Shown one piece after another: positions 36,128 through 45,432 of a stretch of 64,000 bases of DNA. This stretch comes from JACJXF01 sp038316435 (lineage in GTDB: Bacteria; Bacteroidota; Bacteroidia; Bacteroidales; GCA-2748055): assembly GCA_038316435.1 (NCBI GenBank), contig JBBQAQ010000004.1:62001-126000 (forward strand), written 5' to 3'. Position numbers and translations under genes: made by a program. The notes beneath the pieces were generated by a model that was not told where the DNA came from, did no database searches, and saw only the letters and a program-made list of their open reading frames with translations. The number at the start of each line of letters is the position of its first letter. Position 1 is the stretch's first letter.

Positions 36128-38332
36128 CTAATATTTTAGTACGGTATTAATTTTATGAGCGACACCTTTCCTTATCAGGACGTTTGCATTCGCATGATCA
36201 ACAGCAATAACTTGTCCGGAATGATCAGTAAGGCTGAGATTATTTAATGAATTTGTAACGGTAATTGGTGAATACATAACTCCGTCAGTAGGGTCGGTAT
36301 AACTCCTGTTTGTAGAAAAGACCCCTGATTCAACACCATCATCAAAAATTACGCTATTTCTTACGAAATGGTAAAGAAGAAAATCTTTCAGAGCAAGATT
36401 TTTAGACTGATCTGTTTTAATTGTACCATCAGCAGCTGTATCCATAGGGGGAATCCAATCGTTTAATTCAGCCTCTGTCATAGCTGCATTAGTTGGTAGA
36501 AATGCTGTCCAGTATTTAGACTGAGGAAGGAAAGAAACAACCCGCAAAACCTCTTTAGTAAAAGCATCTGGTTTCTTTTCAATTATTTTGGTTGCAATCA
36601 TCAGATCAGAGAATTTTGAAAGATCCGGATCAGTCACAATCAGTTTGCCCAGTATAAAGTTAGTTTTAACGGCATTATCAACTTTATATAAAATACCATT
36701 TCTGTCATTTGGAATTGATTCAACAATATCAACCTGATCAGCAAGTGCGACATTCTCCGCACCTGTGATAACATTGTTTGAGTAATGGACATAGTTTCCG
36801 GAACTCATTTCAAGGAAACCGTCGCCACTCAGGTCAGACAATTTGCCATTATAAATATGATCCTGAATTATTGTGATCAGGTCAGCAATTCTGGAAAAAG
36901 AAATCCAGATTCCGTCGGTACCTTTAAACTGCATCTGGGATTTATCTTTATCATATCTTATGCCATAGGCCTCCATCATCTCATTTGAAGGTGCGAAGAG
37001 TGAAACATCCTGAGCAGGATCAGAAAGGCCGGTCAAAAGATTAGTTTCCTGAAGAGCATAAAGGAATGTGGAATAATTGCTATTAAAGAAAAGAGTTCCA
37101 GGAACGCAAGTAAATACGTTTGGTTCAAGAACCCTGTTTGTTTCATAAACAACACCGTTGCTGCACATGTAAGCTGAATTTATGTCTGCTCTGCTCACAC
37201 TCATTGCATCACCAAAGGTGTTAAAATATCCGTTTTCAATTTTGGAAATTAGTCCTAATGATCTGGAAAGTTGGGTTTGAAGGATATAGAATAGAGTAAC
37301 TTTTGGAACACTGTCGATACTTTCGTAATAAAGAGGTATAAATTTATCGAGGTATGCCTGCATTACATCATTTTTAGGTATAAAACCAGTAAACATTTCC
37401 TGTGCAGGAACAGCAGTATTGGTAGATGGCCCGCGTTCTTCAGCAATATCAATTACATCAATGTATGACTTTTTGTATTCCTGTTCTTTTAGTTTATTAG
37501 TTCTTGGAGCAGTATAATTTGCGAATCTCTGCATAAGGTCATAAAATACTCCGTATTTATCAGGGTTAGCTTTTAGGTACTCGTCCATGTTTGGCATTGG
37601 AGGAACAACTTTATCAAGGAAGAAGATAAACCCGCTGGCAGTGCGCACTTCCTTTTCTCCTGGAACCTCAGGATCATCAATTACGCATGAGCTGTGCCAG
37701 TTAAGATTATTTCCCCATGTACTTCCGGGATACATAAAAGTATAGTCAGAACCATCCGATGCACCAAAAAAGTCCTCAAAGTAGTCGGTTGAAAATAATG
37801 GAACATTCTTTAATCCAGTATAAATCTGAACAGTTTTACCAATCTGACTTGGAGGAGAATACTTAACATATTCAGAGTAAGGTATTGAAACTGAATTCGT
37901 TTCCTTCCTCATGAAAAGTGAAGCGTATTCACCATTTGGTCCCTGTAATTCAGACCAGGCCCATTCGTAAATCAGCTGGAATCTTGATCTTGGATTTCTC
38001 AGGACATGAAGAGTGAATAACTGTACTGATTGATCCTCCGTTAATTCTTCAATAGAAGTAATTCCTCTTTCCTGCATATAAGTCGTGAAAGCAGCATCAT
38101 CTGGAACGAAAAGAGTGAATAATTGTTTAGAAATGGGAATGGTGTAATTTGCCTGATCCATCAATTTGAGGAAAATGGTATAATTACCTCTCTCTTTAAG
38201 GGTTTCGATATTAGTACCCCCAAGCCATGGTGGCTTTTTGTATAAGTCTTTCTGATCTTGGCAGCCTGTTATTCCTAGGAATAATCCCACAGTAAGCAAT
38301 ACTATTGTGAGAAACTGAAAAGTATTCTTCAT
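36128..38332 (-). CDS. Lipoprotein with about four FAS1 (fasciclin) domains (module 1)
   Basis: 734 residues. Lipobox LGITGC at about Cys24. Fasciclin-like units, each with an F-x-F-x-P-x-(D/N)-x-A/M signature, are seen at about 50-130 (QLFTLFVPDDAAFTTYM), 270-370 (MFTGFIPKNDVMQAYL), 410-560 (VSLFAPSNEMMEAYG, NGILYKVDNAV) and 570-733 (KYWTAFLPTNAAM). FAS1 domains usually mediate adhesion or ligand binding. As first gene of the minus-strand operon, it probably acts as a surface accessory to the SusC/SusD pair behind it. There is a 203-bp AT-rich gap upstream that should hold the operon promoter, but no convincing consensus could be fixed. Confidence 0.88.
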   Translation of the reverse strand: MKNTFQFLTIVLLTVGLFLGITGCQDQKDLYKKPPWLGGTNIETLKERGNYTIFLKLMDQANYTIPISKQLFTLFVPDDAAFTTYMQERGITSIEELTEDQSVQLFTLHVLRNPRSRFQLIYEWAWSELQGPNGEYASLFMRKETNSVSIPYSEYVKYSPPSQIGKTVQIYTGLKNVPLFSTDYFEDFFGASDGSDYTFMYPGSTWGNNLNWHSSCVIDDPEVPGEKEVRTASGFIFFLDKVVPPMPNMDEYLKANPDKYGVFYDLMQRFANYTAPRTNKLKEQEYKKSYIDVIDIAEERGPSTNTAVPAQEMFTGFIPKNDVMQAYLDKFIPLYYESIDSVPKVTLFYILQTQLSRSLGLISKIENGYFNTFGDAMSVSRADINSAYMCSNGVVYETNRVLEPNVFTCVPGTLFFNSNYSTFLYALQETNLLTGLSDPAQDVSLFAPSNEMMEAYGIRYDKDKSQMQFKGTDGIWISFSRIADLITIIQDHIYNGKLSDLSGDGFLEMSSGNYVHYSNNVITGAENVALADQVDIVESIPNDRNGILYKVDNAVKTNFILGKLIVTDPDLSKFSDLMIATKIIEKKPDAFTKEVLRVVSFLPQSKYWTAFLPTNAAMTEAELNDWIPPMDTAADGTIKTDQSKNLALKDFLLYHFVRNSVIFDDGVESGVFSTNRSYTDPTDGVMYSPITVTNSLNNLSLTDHSGQVIAVDHANANVLIRKGVAHKINTVLKY

Positions 38333-38535
38333 ATAGTTGGTAGTTTAAAGCATCTTCCTATTAACACTTGACGATGCGGTGTTGAGGTCAAATATTTCGC
38401 TAAAGTAGTATATTGTTTGAATTATTAAAACTATTTTAAAAAAATTTAAGCAATATTTTTTTCATAGTTAAGTTAAAGGCTTTTAAAGGTGGATTTTTAA
38501 GTAATAATTTATGGCATTTATATGTGATAAACCAA

Positions 38536-39324
38536 TTATTTCCGCGAAAGTAAATAGTAGCAAGTTGTTATAAAATAGTTTCTTAACCACGGAATTCCGG
38601 AAATGAATTTTCTTTGAAGACGCGGTCTCAGTCCAAATTTGATTTCGTAATTCGGATTTATAAAATAATAATCTACTTTTTGAACGGCGTAATTCTCTTT
38701 TTTGAGGACCCTCAGGAATTGTTCAATGGTTATGCGTGTCTGGCGTATTTCAAGAAGGTCAGTAATCAGACCCTCCGATTCCCTGAAAAGCCTAAGAATC
38801 CCCGGATATAAAGACCCTGGCAACAGATGAATATAGGGCATACGGCTCAGAAGGCGACTTTGGCACATTTGCTGATGACCGCCAAAAGGGTACTGCCACG
38901 GAGGAAAACCTAGAAAAAACAAACCATCCGGCTTTAAAAATCGTTTTGCGAATGCCATAAATTTTCCCTGATCGTGAATATGTTCCAGAACGTCCCTCAT
39001 AAATACGATATCAAAGAACTCAGTAAATTCGCTGCCGGCATCATAAATATCCCTGATGATGAGTGTGAGATTGGATCGGTTTGGATGATTTGCGAAAAAA
39101 ATATTAGCATTATTGATTTTACTTTCCAGGATATCAACACCAGTTACAAGGCAACCAAAATCCAAAAATGGTTTCAAATTCCCACCTTCGCCACAGCCAA
39201 TTTCGAGCACCCTCATTCCAGACTTTATCACTTTGTAACTGCTAATAAAAGGCATTACATATCTTTCTGTAGTAATGGATTGCTCTTCAAAATATTTATC
39301 CCTTTTGAGGTGTCGTTCCTGCAT
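38536..39324 (-). CDS. Class I SAM-dependent methyltransferase
   Basis: 262 residues. Motif I VLEIGCGEGGNLKPF (about residues 39-53), motif II VTGVDILESKI (62-72) and DIVFMRDVLEHIHD (105-118, motif IV region) place it in the UbiG/Methyltransf_11 group. A hydrophobic C-terminal segment (YFITTCYYLLSRK) may bring it to the membrane. Substrate unknown; such enzymes often act on lipid- or glycan-linked intermediates. It is monocistronic, with an outward-facing gene on the other side at 39452. Confidence 0.9.
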   Translation of the reverse strand: MQERHLKRDKYFEEQSITTERYVMPFISSYKVIKSGMRVLEIGCGEGGNLKPFLDFGCLVTGVDILESKINNANIFFANHPNRSNLTLIIRDIYDAGSEFTEFFDIVFMRDVLEHIHDQGKFMAFAKRFLKPDGLFFLGFPPWQYPFGGHQQMCQSRLLSRMPYIHLLPGSLYPGILRLFRESEGLITDLLEIRQTRITIEQFLRVLKKENYAVQKVDYYFINPNYEIKFGLRPRLQRKFISGIPWLRNYFITTCYYLLSRK

Positions 39325-39451
39325 TGTTTTAGATTTGGTTTCAAAGGTAGAAATATTTTAGTTTTTTTGGAGATTGGGTATTGTTGCAATGAGTTAGGGA
39401 GATTTCGGATTTCTCAGCTCATTGATTATCTTTAGCCCACAATTTTTGTAA

Positions 39452-40390
39452 ATGAAAGGGATTATATTTATTATTCTGATTCAGGGATTTCTCATTTCAG
39501 CTGGCATTGCGCAAAGCTCGCAATTATCAGTTGATTTGCCTGTAGGATATATTTTTAGCACTGAAACCACTTCCAATTTGGTGGTTGAACAGGAATTCAT
39601 GGGTATTCAGTACAATACTCAGATGGAAACCGGTTCAACTATACGTTTCCAGGTAAGCAGTTTTAATGGCGACTCTGCATACTTCCTCAGTGCGAGTTAT
39701 GAAAAAATGAACATCAGGGTTACCAGTCTTTTGATAAATATGGAAGTAAATTCCGAATCTATTGTTTCAGGGGATTCGCTTTCGGCCCTTCTGAGCTTGT
39801 TAAAAGGGAAGGCGTTTTTTGTTAAACTCAGTAAAAAAGGAGAAATCACTGAAGTTAGCGGACTTGATGAAATGATTATAGAAACTGTTAAATCAAGCGG
39901 TTTTTCTGAGGAAGAACGATATGAATTTACCAGAAATCTTATTCAGAGTCTTGGAACGGAAGCGATTCTTGACAATTATCGCAGTAACAAAGCATTTTAT
40001 CCTGAAGTAAACGTAAAAACTACTGATCAATGGGATTTCGAGATGGCGCTTTTTAAAAACGGAATTCCCATGAAACTTTCATCGCATATTCGCCTTAAGG
40101 AACTTTCAAAAAATACAGCAATCCTGGTTTCAGAGGGAAAGATTAGCTCTGACAATAGCCAAAAACAAACCGAGTCATCATTACCACCGGAACAGCTCTA
40201 TTATCTCGTTGGAAGTGAAGTCTCCGAAATAAAAATTAATACCAGAACAGGTTTGATACGGGAAAGTATTGTTTCTCAAAACATTACCGGAACAATAAAG
40301 ACAATTTCCGCAGAAGGGAGCCCGGATGTGGCTTTGATTCCTTTTAAAATTATCTCGAGAATTACAATGCTTACAAACCCATCCAAATAA
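39452..40390 (+). CDS. Secreted protein of unknown function (DUF6263-like)
   Basis: 312 residues with a signal peptide (SAGIAQ, cleavage about residue 20). The mature part is beta-rich: YIFSTETTSNLVVEQEFMGIQYNTQMETGSTIRFQV, then a helical middle (about 130-170) and further strands. The overall pattern resembles DUF6263-type periplasmic proteins of Bacteroidota, but I am not certain. It starts 127 bp from the divergent methyltransferase and has no same-strand neighbour. Confidence 0.65.
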   Translation: MKGIIFIILIQGFLISAGIAQSSQLSVDLPVGYIFSTETTSNLVVEQEFMGIQYNTQMETGSTIRFQVSSFNGDSAYFLSASYEKMNIRVTSLLINMEVNSESIVSGDSLSALLSLLKGKAFFVKLSKKGEITEVSGLDEMIIETVKSSGFSEEERYEFTRNLIQSLGTEAILDNYRSNKAFYPEVNVKTTDQWDFEMALFKNGIPMKLSSHIRLKELSKNTAILVSEGKISSDNSQKQTESSLPPEQLYYLVGSEVSEIKINTRTGLIRESIVSQNITGTIKTISAEGSPDVALIPFKIISRITMLTNPSK

Positions 40391-40455
40391 ATATCGGAAT
40401 ATTAATTTTCATGTTGTCTGGTTAAATATCAAGAATAAACTACCTCGTAGCAGAG

Positions 40456-40726
40456 GGCTGGGGTGGGGCAAAAGGAACGAGGTAACGAAGTAAAGGATAC
40501 GAGGTAATGGTGGCTGAGCTTGTCGAAACCAACGGGGATTTGCCCCACCCCATCCTCCCGAGTTCGGGACAGGCTCTCCCCCAGGATGGAGGGGCTTGAC
40601 TGGTGCTTAGAATAAGCTGTATGGAATTAAAGAGTTATTTTTCAAATGGTTAATGGAGCAACGAAAATTTACGTAATTACGAAAGTCCGCTCCCTCCCAC
40701 TTGGGGGAGGGCTGGGGTGGGGCAAA
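40456..40726. repeat. Group of GGGGTGGGGC / GCCCCACCCC intergenic repeats
   Basis: Three blocks occur: GCTGGGGTGGGGCAAAA at about 40456, GCCCCACCCCATCCTCCCGAG continuing to GGATGGAGGGGCTT at about 40542-40600, and CCACTTGGGGGAGGGCTGGGGTGGGGCAAA at about 40697-40726. The outer blocks are inverted with respect to the middle one. They share sequence with blocks near 10725 and 17808. A further string with TCGACTTCGCTCGGGATCAGTTCGAC sits at about 40827. The 40391-40891 gap contains no gene. Confidence 0.65.
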
Positions 40727-40891
40727 GCGAAAAGGAAACTCTTTTTCCAAAACGAACATCAGTAAAACCAATAGCAGAGCTGACGAGGTAGTTGTATGAA
40801 AATTTTATTTCGTAACCCAGAGATCCCTCGACTTCGCTCGGGATCAGTTCGACTAAATAATTTTGCTTCTCAAAATTATAGTCTCACTGAT

Positions 40892-43303
40892 TTAATATAT
40901 AGAATTAATCCCTTCTTTAAGCTTAATGGTTTTCCCGTTATAAAGATAACTCCCGCTCAGACCTTCAGGCAGAGAAACTTCACCTGACAGACCTCCGGAT
41001 TTTGTTTTCGTAAGTTTAACTTTTATAATACCTTTTTCGTGCGGCATTGATCCTTCGATCCACTCGAGATTGCCAGGATGCGGCTCAATTCTTACTGTTT
41101 TAAAACCGGCCTCAGCTGGCTCAATTCCACAGACTGTAGCAAGCAGTTCATAATTCGGACTCGAACTCCATGCATGACAATCAGAACGGGTTTGCTCAGG
41201 TTTCTCCGCAAATGTTGTAAGTCCTAACTTAAGCATATTTCTCCATGGCTCCAGCATTTCAACATATTGGTCTGCTAAACCGGCCTTTTTCATTGCTCTC
41301 AGCAAATAAAAGCGGTAATAAAAAGTAGCCTGAATAAGGGAATTATCTTTTGACACACGGTCAATTAGTGTTTTGGGATCAACTGGCAGGACAGCAGATG
41401 ACATCAGAGCCATAATGTTTGCATGCTGACTGAATTCATTTTTTTCGGGGGAGTCAGCAAGCAGTTCACGTTTGGCATCCCAGCTATTCCGGATCGTTGC
41501 TGACGAAATGTTTGACGCGAGATTTTTATAATGATTTGCCTGTTCCGTTTTCCCAAAATATGCAAATAATTCAGCGGCTTCGTTTAATGCATACGCATAC
41601 TGAAGACTTAAAGTGGAAGACCCGCCTGTTGCGCCTCCCTGAGGAACACCGCCGCTACCGATGGAGTTATCCCACGGCCACTGGTCCGGCCAGTCAACGA
41701 AATTCCAATATGGAGTTGGGCCAAGCATTCCCGTTTTGTTATCAATTTTTTGCTCATACCAATTAAGTACGCCTTCAATTCCAAATAATAAGGGCTTTAC
41801 AAAAGCTGTATCGTTATGCAACATCCAGTAATCGTGAACCATGTTGGTCCAGTAAAGAGAAAAAGGCGGAATCACCTGCATATCGTTGCTTGGGTAGCGG
41901 CTACAGGTAAGGCCTTCGTAAAACCGAGAGCGGTCAAAAGCCTGAATTGCTTGCCTTGTAAGAAGATCATCCCCTGAAACATAAGCAGATACAAGACATT
42001 GAATGCGGGTGTCGCCAACATACTGCAACTGCTCATAATACGGACAGTCGTAATGAGTTTCGTTACTGCACAGCCTGAGAGTTCTCCAGCCAACCTCCCA
42101 TATTTTATTAATTTCCGCATCATTGCATTTGAAAGTGGCAATTTCTTTAAAGGGATATGCAGTAAAAACTGACTGAATATTTTTAATTATAAGGGGATTT
42201 GCACTCGTTTTGATGTTAAGCTGAACGTATCTAAAGGTTCTGAACCAAAGTGGGCGAAAAATCTGATTTTCAGCAGATCCCACATAAAAAATATCCGATA
42301 AGCCTTTTATTGTTTTACCCTCAATTTCGTTTCGGTTTCCTTTGATACCGTTCTTATCAAACAGCGCCTCAGCATAGATAAGTTTTATTTCAGAACCTTT
42401 GCTGCCAGATACAGCAATTTCCGGATATCCTACAGTTTCTACTCCCTGATCTAAAAGGATTACTGCATTCGTGTTTGCCGGAATTGTCAAAAATTCCTTT
42501 CCTGCAAGAAATAGTTCTGAGGGTTTGCATGCCTCTGCCCTTCTCACTGAGCTAAACCTCTGAATGGTTTCTTCCATAAATGGGATATCACGGGGAATCA
42601 GATCCCAGTCGGCACCAGTACCCAAGCCTTTTGCCCTGCCATTACTCATATCAAGGGAGTTCAGCCAATGTGAGTCGTCAAAAGACAAATCCTGCCAGTT
42701 CCATGGATATAGTTCGCCTTTTACAATATCACCAGGACCTACAACAATGTAGGTATTTAGGTCGGTAGCAGAAGCCGGCAGAGCAGAATACGCCTCATTT
42801 CGGATCACTTTCCAAGTTTCGTCAGTATTTACAATTTTTTCAAATTCCGAATTTCCCTGAAGGATGAATCCTGTTTTCCTTGTAAACTGCGCAACAGGAA
42901 CCTGATCACCAAAATTCCAGACAACAGCGGCCAACAGGTTTTTACCAGGCTTCAGATATTTAGAAATATCGATGGTTTCGTAATACCAATGATTCAGGTC
43001 GCCTCTGGAAGGTCCAAAGCATGCAGCAGTTCCGTTTACGAACAAGCGATACCGATTATCAGCAGAGACATGAATTATGAATTTTTCAGGGACAGTAGAA
43101 ATCTCAAACTGCTTACGGAAATGATAGACTCCATAGGCTTTTGAATCTGCCGTGGGATGTGAAATCCATCCTGCTGTCCAATAGGAATTTAACAATATTG
43201 GATTTATTTCCACCTTGCTATTCTGCGCACGGATTGGCGAAATTGAGCACGAAAAGATGAAAAGGAAAACTAAAATAAGTTGAAAAACTTTAGATTTGAT
43301 CAT
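40892..43303 (-). CDS. Alpha-L-rhamnosidase-type glycoside hydrolase (GH78-like)
   Basis: About 803 residues from the ATG at 43303; an upstream ATG at 43336 would overlap the antitoxin-like gene by 47 bp and precede the signal peptide poorly. The signal sequence is VFQLILVFLFIFSCSISPIRAQ. An N-terminal lectin-like sandwich (FIIHVSADNRYRLFVNGTAACFGPSRGDL) is followed by Bac_rhamnosid strands. The (alpha/alpha)6 barrel has the family box HYDCPYYEQLQYVGDTR (about residues 430-446, acidic residues typical of the active site) and WPDQWPWDN, then a C-terminal sandwich (GSYLYNGKTIKLKEGINSIY). It should remove alpha-L-rhamnose from pectin-like or other glycans outside the cytoplasm. It stands alone, not in a polysaccharide utilisation locus. 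Confidence 0.9.
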   Translation of the reverse strand: MIKSKVFQLILVFLFIFSCSISPIRAQNSKVEINPILLNSYWTAGWISHPTADSKAYGVYHFRKQFEISTVPEKFIIHVSADNRYRLFVNGTAACFGPSRGDLNHWYYETIDISKYLKPGKNLLAAVVWNFGDQVPVAQFTRKTGFILQGNSEFEKIVNTDETWKVIRNEAYSALPASATDLNTYIVVGPGDIVKGELYPWNWQDLSFDDSHWLNSLDMSNGRAKGLGTGADWDLIPRDIPFMEETIQRFSSVRRAEACKPSELFLAGKEFLTIPANTNAVILLDQGVETVGYPEIAVSGSKGSEIKLIYAEALFDKNGIKGNRNEIEGKTIKGLSDIFYVGSAENQIFRPLWFRTFRYVQLNIKTSANPLIIKNIQSVFTAYPFKEIATFKCNDAEINKIWEVGWRTLRLCSNETHYDCPYYEQLQYVGDTRIQCLVSAYVSGDDLLTRQAIQAFDRSRFYEGLTCSRYPSNDMQVIPPFSLYWTNMVHDYWMLHNDTAFVKPLLFGIEGVLNWYEQKIDNKTGMLGPTPYWNFVDWPDQWPWDNSIGSGGVPQGGATGGSSTLSLQYAYALNEAAELFAYFGKTEQANHYKNLASNISSATIRNSWDAKRELLADSPEKNEFSQHANIMALMSSAVLPVDPKTLIDRVSKDNSLIQATFYYRFYLLRAMKKAGLADQYVEMLEPWRNMLKLGLTTFAEKPEQTRSDCHAWSSSPNYELLATVCGIEPAEAGFKTVRIEPHPGNLEWIEGSMPHEKGIIKVKLTKTKSGGLSGEVSLPEGLSGSYLYNGKTIKLKEGINSIY

Positions 43304-43541
43304 TTTGTAAATAGTCCTCATTGATAATTCTTTCAAATTCAGCCAACACAGCCATTGATTCCTCCTGTACCAGATTAGATTCTTTAGCGAGTTTTACAGC
43401 AAGAATTTTTCTTTTATTAAATCGATTATAATAATCTACCGCTTCGTTAATAGAGCGATTCCTGGTCTTTTTGACTTTAGAAATCACCATCTCAGTATCG
43501 CTAAATATTTGATCTTCAAGTTTTAATGACAGTGTTTTCAT
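43290..43541 (-). CDS. Ribbon-helix-helix antitoxin-like small protein, orphan
   Basis: 83 residues from the ATG at 43541; a longer frame to 43589 lacks support. MKTLSLKLEDQIFSDTEMV is a typical RHH beta-strand start, then RNRSINEAVDYYNRFNKRKILA and an acidic helical tail (SMAVLAEFERIINEDY). Such CopG/MetJ-fold proteins usually pair with a PemK/MazF-type toxin. None is present: its stop overlaps the rhamnosidase start by 14 bp. It is either an orphan antitoxin or a repressor recruited to the rhamnosidase gene. Confidence 0.75.
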   Translation of the reverse strand: MKTLSLKLEDQIFSDTEMVISKVKKTRNRSINEAVDYYNRFNKRKILAVKLAKESNLVQEESMAVLAEFERIINEDYLQNDQI

Positions 43542-43660
43542 GTAATAAAATTGAACCGAAAAAGTATATACTATTTGTGATACTTGCAATTATTAAGATG
43601 TTTGTCTAATCATGACCACCAACCTTCTAATATAGAAACAGAAATCCGAAATAATGATCA

Positions 43661-45250
43661 TTACCCCATCCACGGACGCGGTCTGACTTGCGCAAGGGCA
43701 ATGGCATCATTTGCCATATTTACATCTTCAACTATTTGAAAATCGTACATCCCCAGGCATACATAATCGGCTCCATTTGTAAATGCATATTTCAAGCCAT
43801 CTTCGGGTTTAATTGCACCGGCAGCCAACACTTTAAAGGCAATCCAGGGTTGGTTGAGAGTAGCCATATAACGAATGGTTTCAGCGGGATCAAAATCGAA
43901 GATATTGTCTTTCCATTCGGTACCAGACTGAGCAGACCAGTAATTATGGTTATGACAGGTTTTAACCCAGAAATCGGGAGTTATGCCATATTCGACGCAT
44001 GCTTTTACAGCTTCAATTCTGTGTGCGCCGATTCCGGCGGGTTTACCGTAGCTACGAATTTCCTCCAAACCTTTTTTTATCAGTTCCATTCTTTCGGTGC
44101 GAGTTCTTCCTTTTGGATCAACATAGGATTCGTTGGTCCACCGATCGGTAATTTCGCCCTGACAATATAAAGCATCAAAATTTCCCGCAATTGACATTTT
44201 AATTCCTTTTTGAAAATCCAAATCAATTCCACAGTCGGAAATAAATTTCATTTTCCCTTTATATTCATGTATGTACTTTTGAAATATCCTGCCATGCTGA
44301 GGATTGGAGATCATTGCATTTAGACCGCATTTTTCTCCCAGAGCCAGAGTCTGCATAACTTTTTCGTCGGTATGATAGGTTTTTACAAGTTTTGATACAT
44401 AGATCAGATCCCGCGCATGAGCCCAGCCGCCAACAAGATTACCTCCCATGAGAAGTCTGCTAAGCTCAAATTTTGCAGGTTGACCATCCTTGTCGGTATA
44501 ATTTATATACCCTAATGGCATAGGTTTTTTAAGGTCTGCCAGTGATGCGTAGTTAAATTTCAGCAAGGTTGCACCTGAGTTAGCATCTACGCCTTCTACT
44601 TTAAGAAGTTTTTCTTCGAAACTGTCCCATTTCTTTTTTTTGTAGAGTGCGTAAGCAAAAGCTCCTACAGCAGGAATACCAATGAGGTTTTTAATTGCTT
44701 CACGGCGGCCTGAGACATTTTCTGAATTGTAAGGTGCATCTGGAACTGGCTGGTGAGCCTTTTCTTCCTTCCAGTTTGTGTAAAGGCGATCTATTCCAAA
44801 AAGATATCCGGGAGAAATGAAAATCATAACCGTTAACACTATAAATTCAATAAGATTTTTATTTACCCAAAGGTAGCTTCCCTCAACAGGAACGCCAGCA
44901 GTATAGCCGGGTATCGGAGGATAGGCGATGAAGAAAAAGAGGAGCATCAATGCACCGCCGGCACTTGCCCATCGAGCAAGAAAACCAAGCATCAGACCAA
45001 GTCCGATTAGGATCATTCCCCAAACATTAATGAAATCTACAGCAGCTATTAGCGTTGTACTGCTGGCCAGAGAATGAAAGAATGATGCGAAAATCCACCT
45101 TGAACCTGACAGGTAGGGTGCTGCGCTCCAGCCTTCAATAAACAATTTTGAAACACCTTCATATAGAAAATGCCAGCCTATGGCAATTCGGAGAAAAACA
45201 AGAAGATAGCGTGGTAAAGGGCTAATGACGGATACTGAAGTAGTTTTCAT
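43661..45250 (-). CDS. Fusion of DoxX-like membrane domain and a TIM-barrel-like domain
   Basis: 529 residues. The N-terminal 150 residues form a DoxX-type four-helix membrane unit (RYLLVFLRIAIGWHFLYEGVSKL; GLMLGFLARWASAGGALMLL; EFIVLTVMIFISPGYLFGIDRLY). After a linker and a hydrophobic IGIPAVGAFAYALY segment comes a 330-residue domain: LSRLLMGGNLVGGWAHARDLIYVSKLV, GIGAHRIEAVKACVEYGITPDFWVKTCHNHNYW, and WIAFKVLAAGAIKPEDGLKYAFTNGADYVCLGMYDF. This reads like an aldo-keto-reductase-like or other TIM barrel. A twin-Arg-like GRREAIKNLIGIP at about 184 is suggestive of export of the second domain. DoxX proteins link to quinone chemistry, so a membrane redox enzyme is possible. Confidence 0.75.
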   Translation of the reverse strand: MKTTSVSVISPLPRYLLVFLRIAIGWHFLYEGVSKLFIEGWSAAPYLSGSRWIFASFFHSLASSTTLIAAVDFINVWGMILIGLGLMLGFLARWASAGGALMLLFFFIAYPPIPGYTAGVPVEGSYLWVNKNLIEFIVLTVMIFISPGYLFGIDRLYTNWKEEKAHQPVPDAPYNSENVSGRREAIKNLIGIPAVGAFAYALYKKKKWDSFEEKLLKVEGVDANSGATLLKFNYASLADLKKPMPLGYINYTDKDGQPAKFELSRLLMGGNLVGGWAHARDLIYVSKLVKTYHTDEKVMQTLALGEKCGLNAMISNPQHGRIFQKYIHEYKGKMKFISDCGIDLDFQKGIKMSIAGNFDALYCQGEITDRWTNESYVDPKGRTRTERMELIKKGLEEIRSYGKPAGIGAHRIEAVKACVEYGITPDFWVKTCHNHNYWSAQSGTEWKDNIFDFDPAETIRYMATLNQPWIAFKVLAAGAIKPEDGLKYAFTNGADYVCLGMYDFQIVEDVNMANDAIALAQVRPRPWMG

Positions 45251-45324
45251 TAAATCAAATGTTTAAGTTTGCTAGCCGGCAAGTTAGTAAATTTTTATGT
45301 AGGCATGAACCATTTTCTAAAAAA

Positions 45325-45361
45325 AACGGCTTTTGTAAGGAAATTGCTTACAAAAGCCGTT
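45325..45361 (-). terminator. Terminator of the small outer-membrane protein gene
   Basis: AACGGCTTTTGTAAG (45325-45339) and CTTACAAAAGCCGTT (45347-45361) form a perfect 15-bp stem with a 7-nt loop. Read on the minus strand it is followed by a T-run, and it lies 72 bp downstream of the gene ending at 45433. Confidence 0.92.
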
Positions 45362-45432
45362 GAATTTTGGTAGGACAAATTGAATTCTTTTGAACCAGTA
45401 TTTCTGTTCAAAAAGTTATAAACTCCTGATTT

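Noticed and set aside
38333..38535. Promoter of the FAS1/SusCD operon
   Set aside because: Several TAnnTTTG-like words exist but none has a TTTG at the right distance; no choice could be defended.
43688..44170. 160-codon plus-strand ORF opposite the DoxX fusion
   Set aside because: Shadow of the conserved coding strand; no recognisable protein features.
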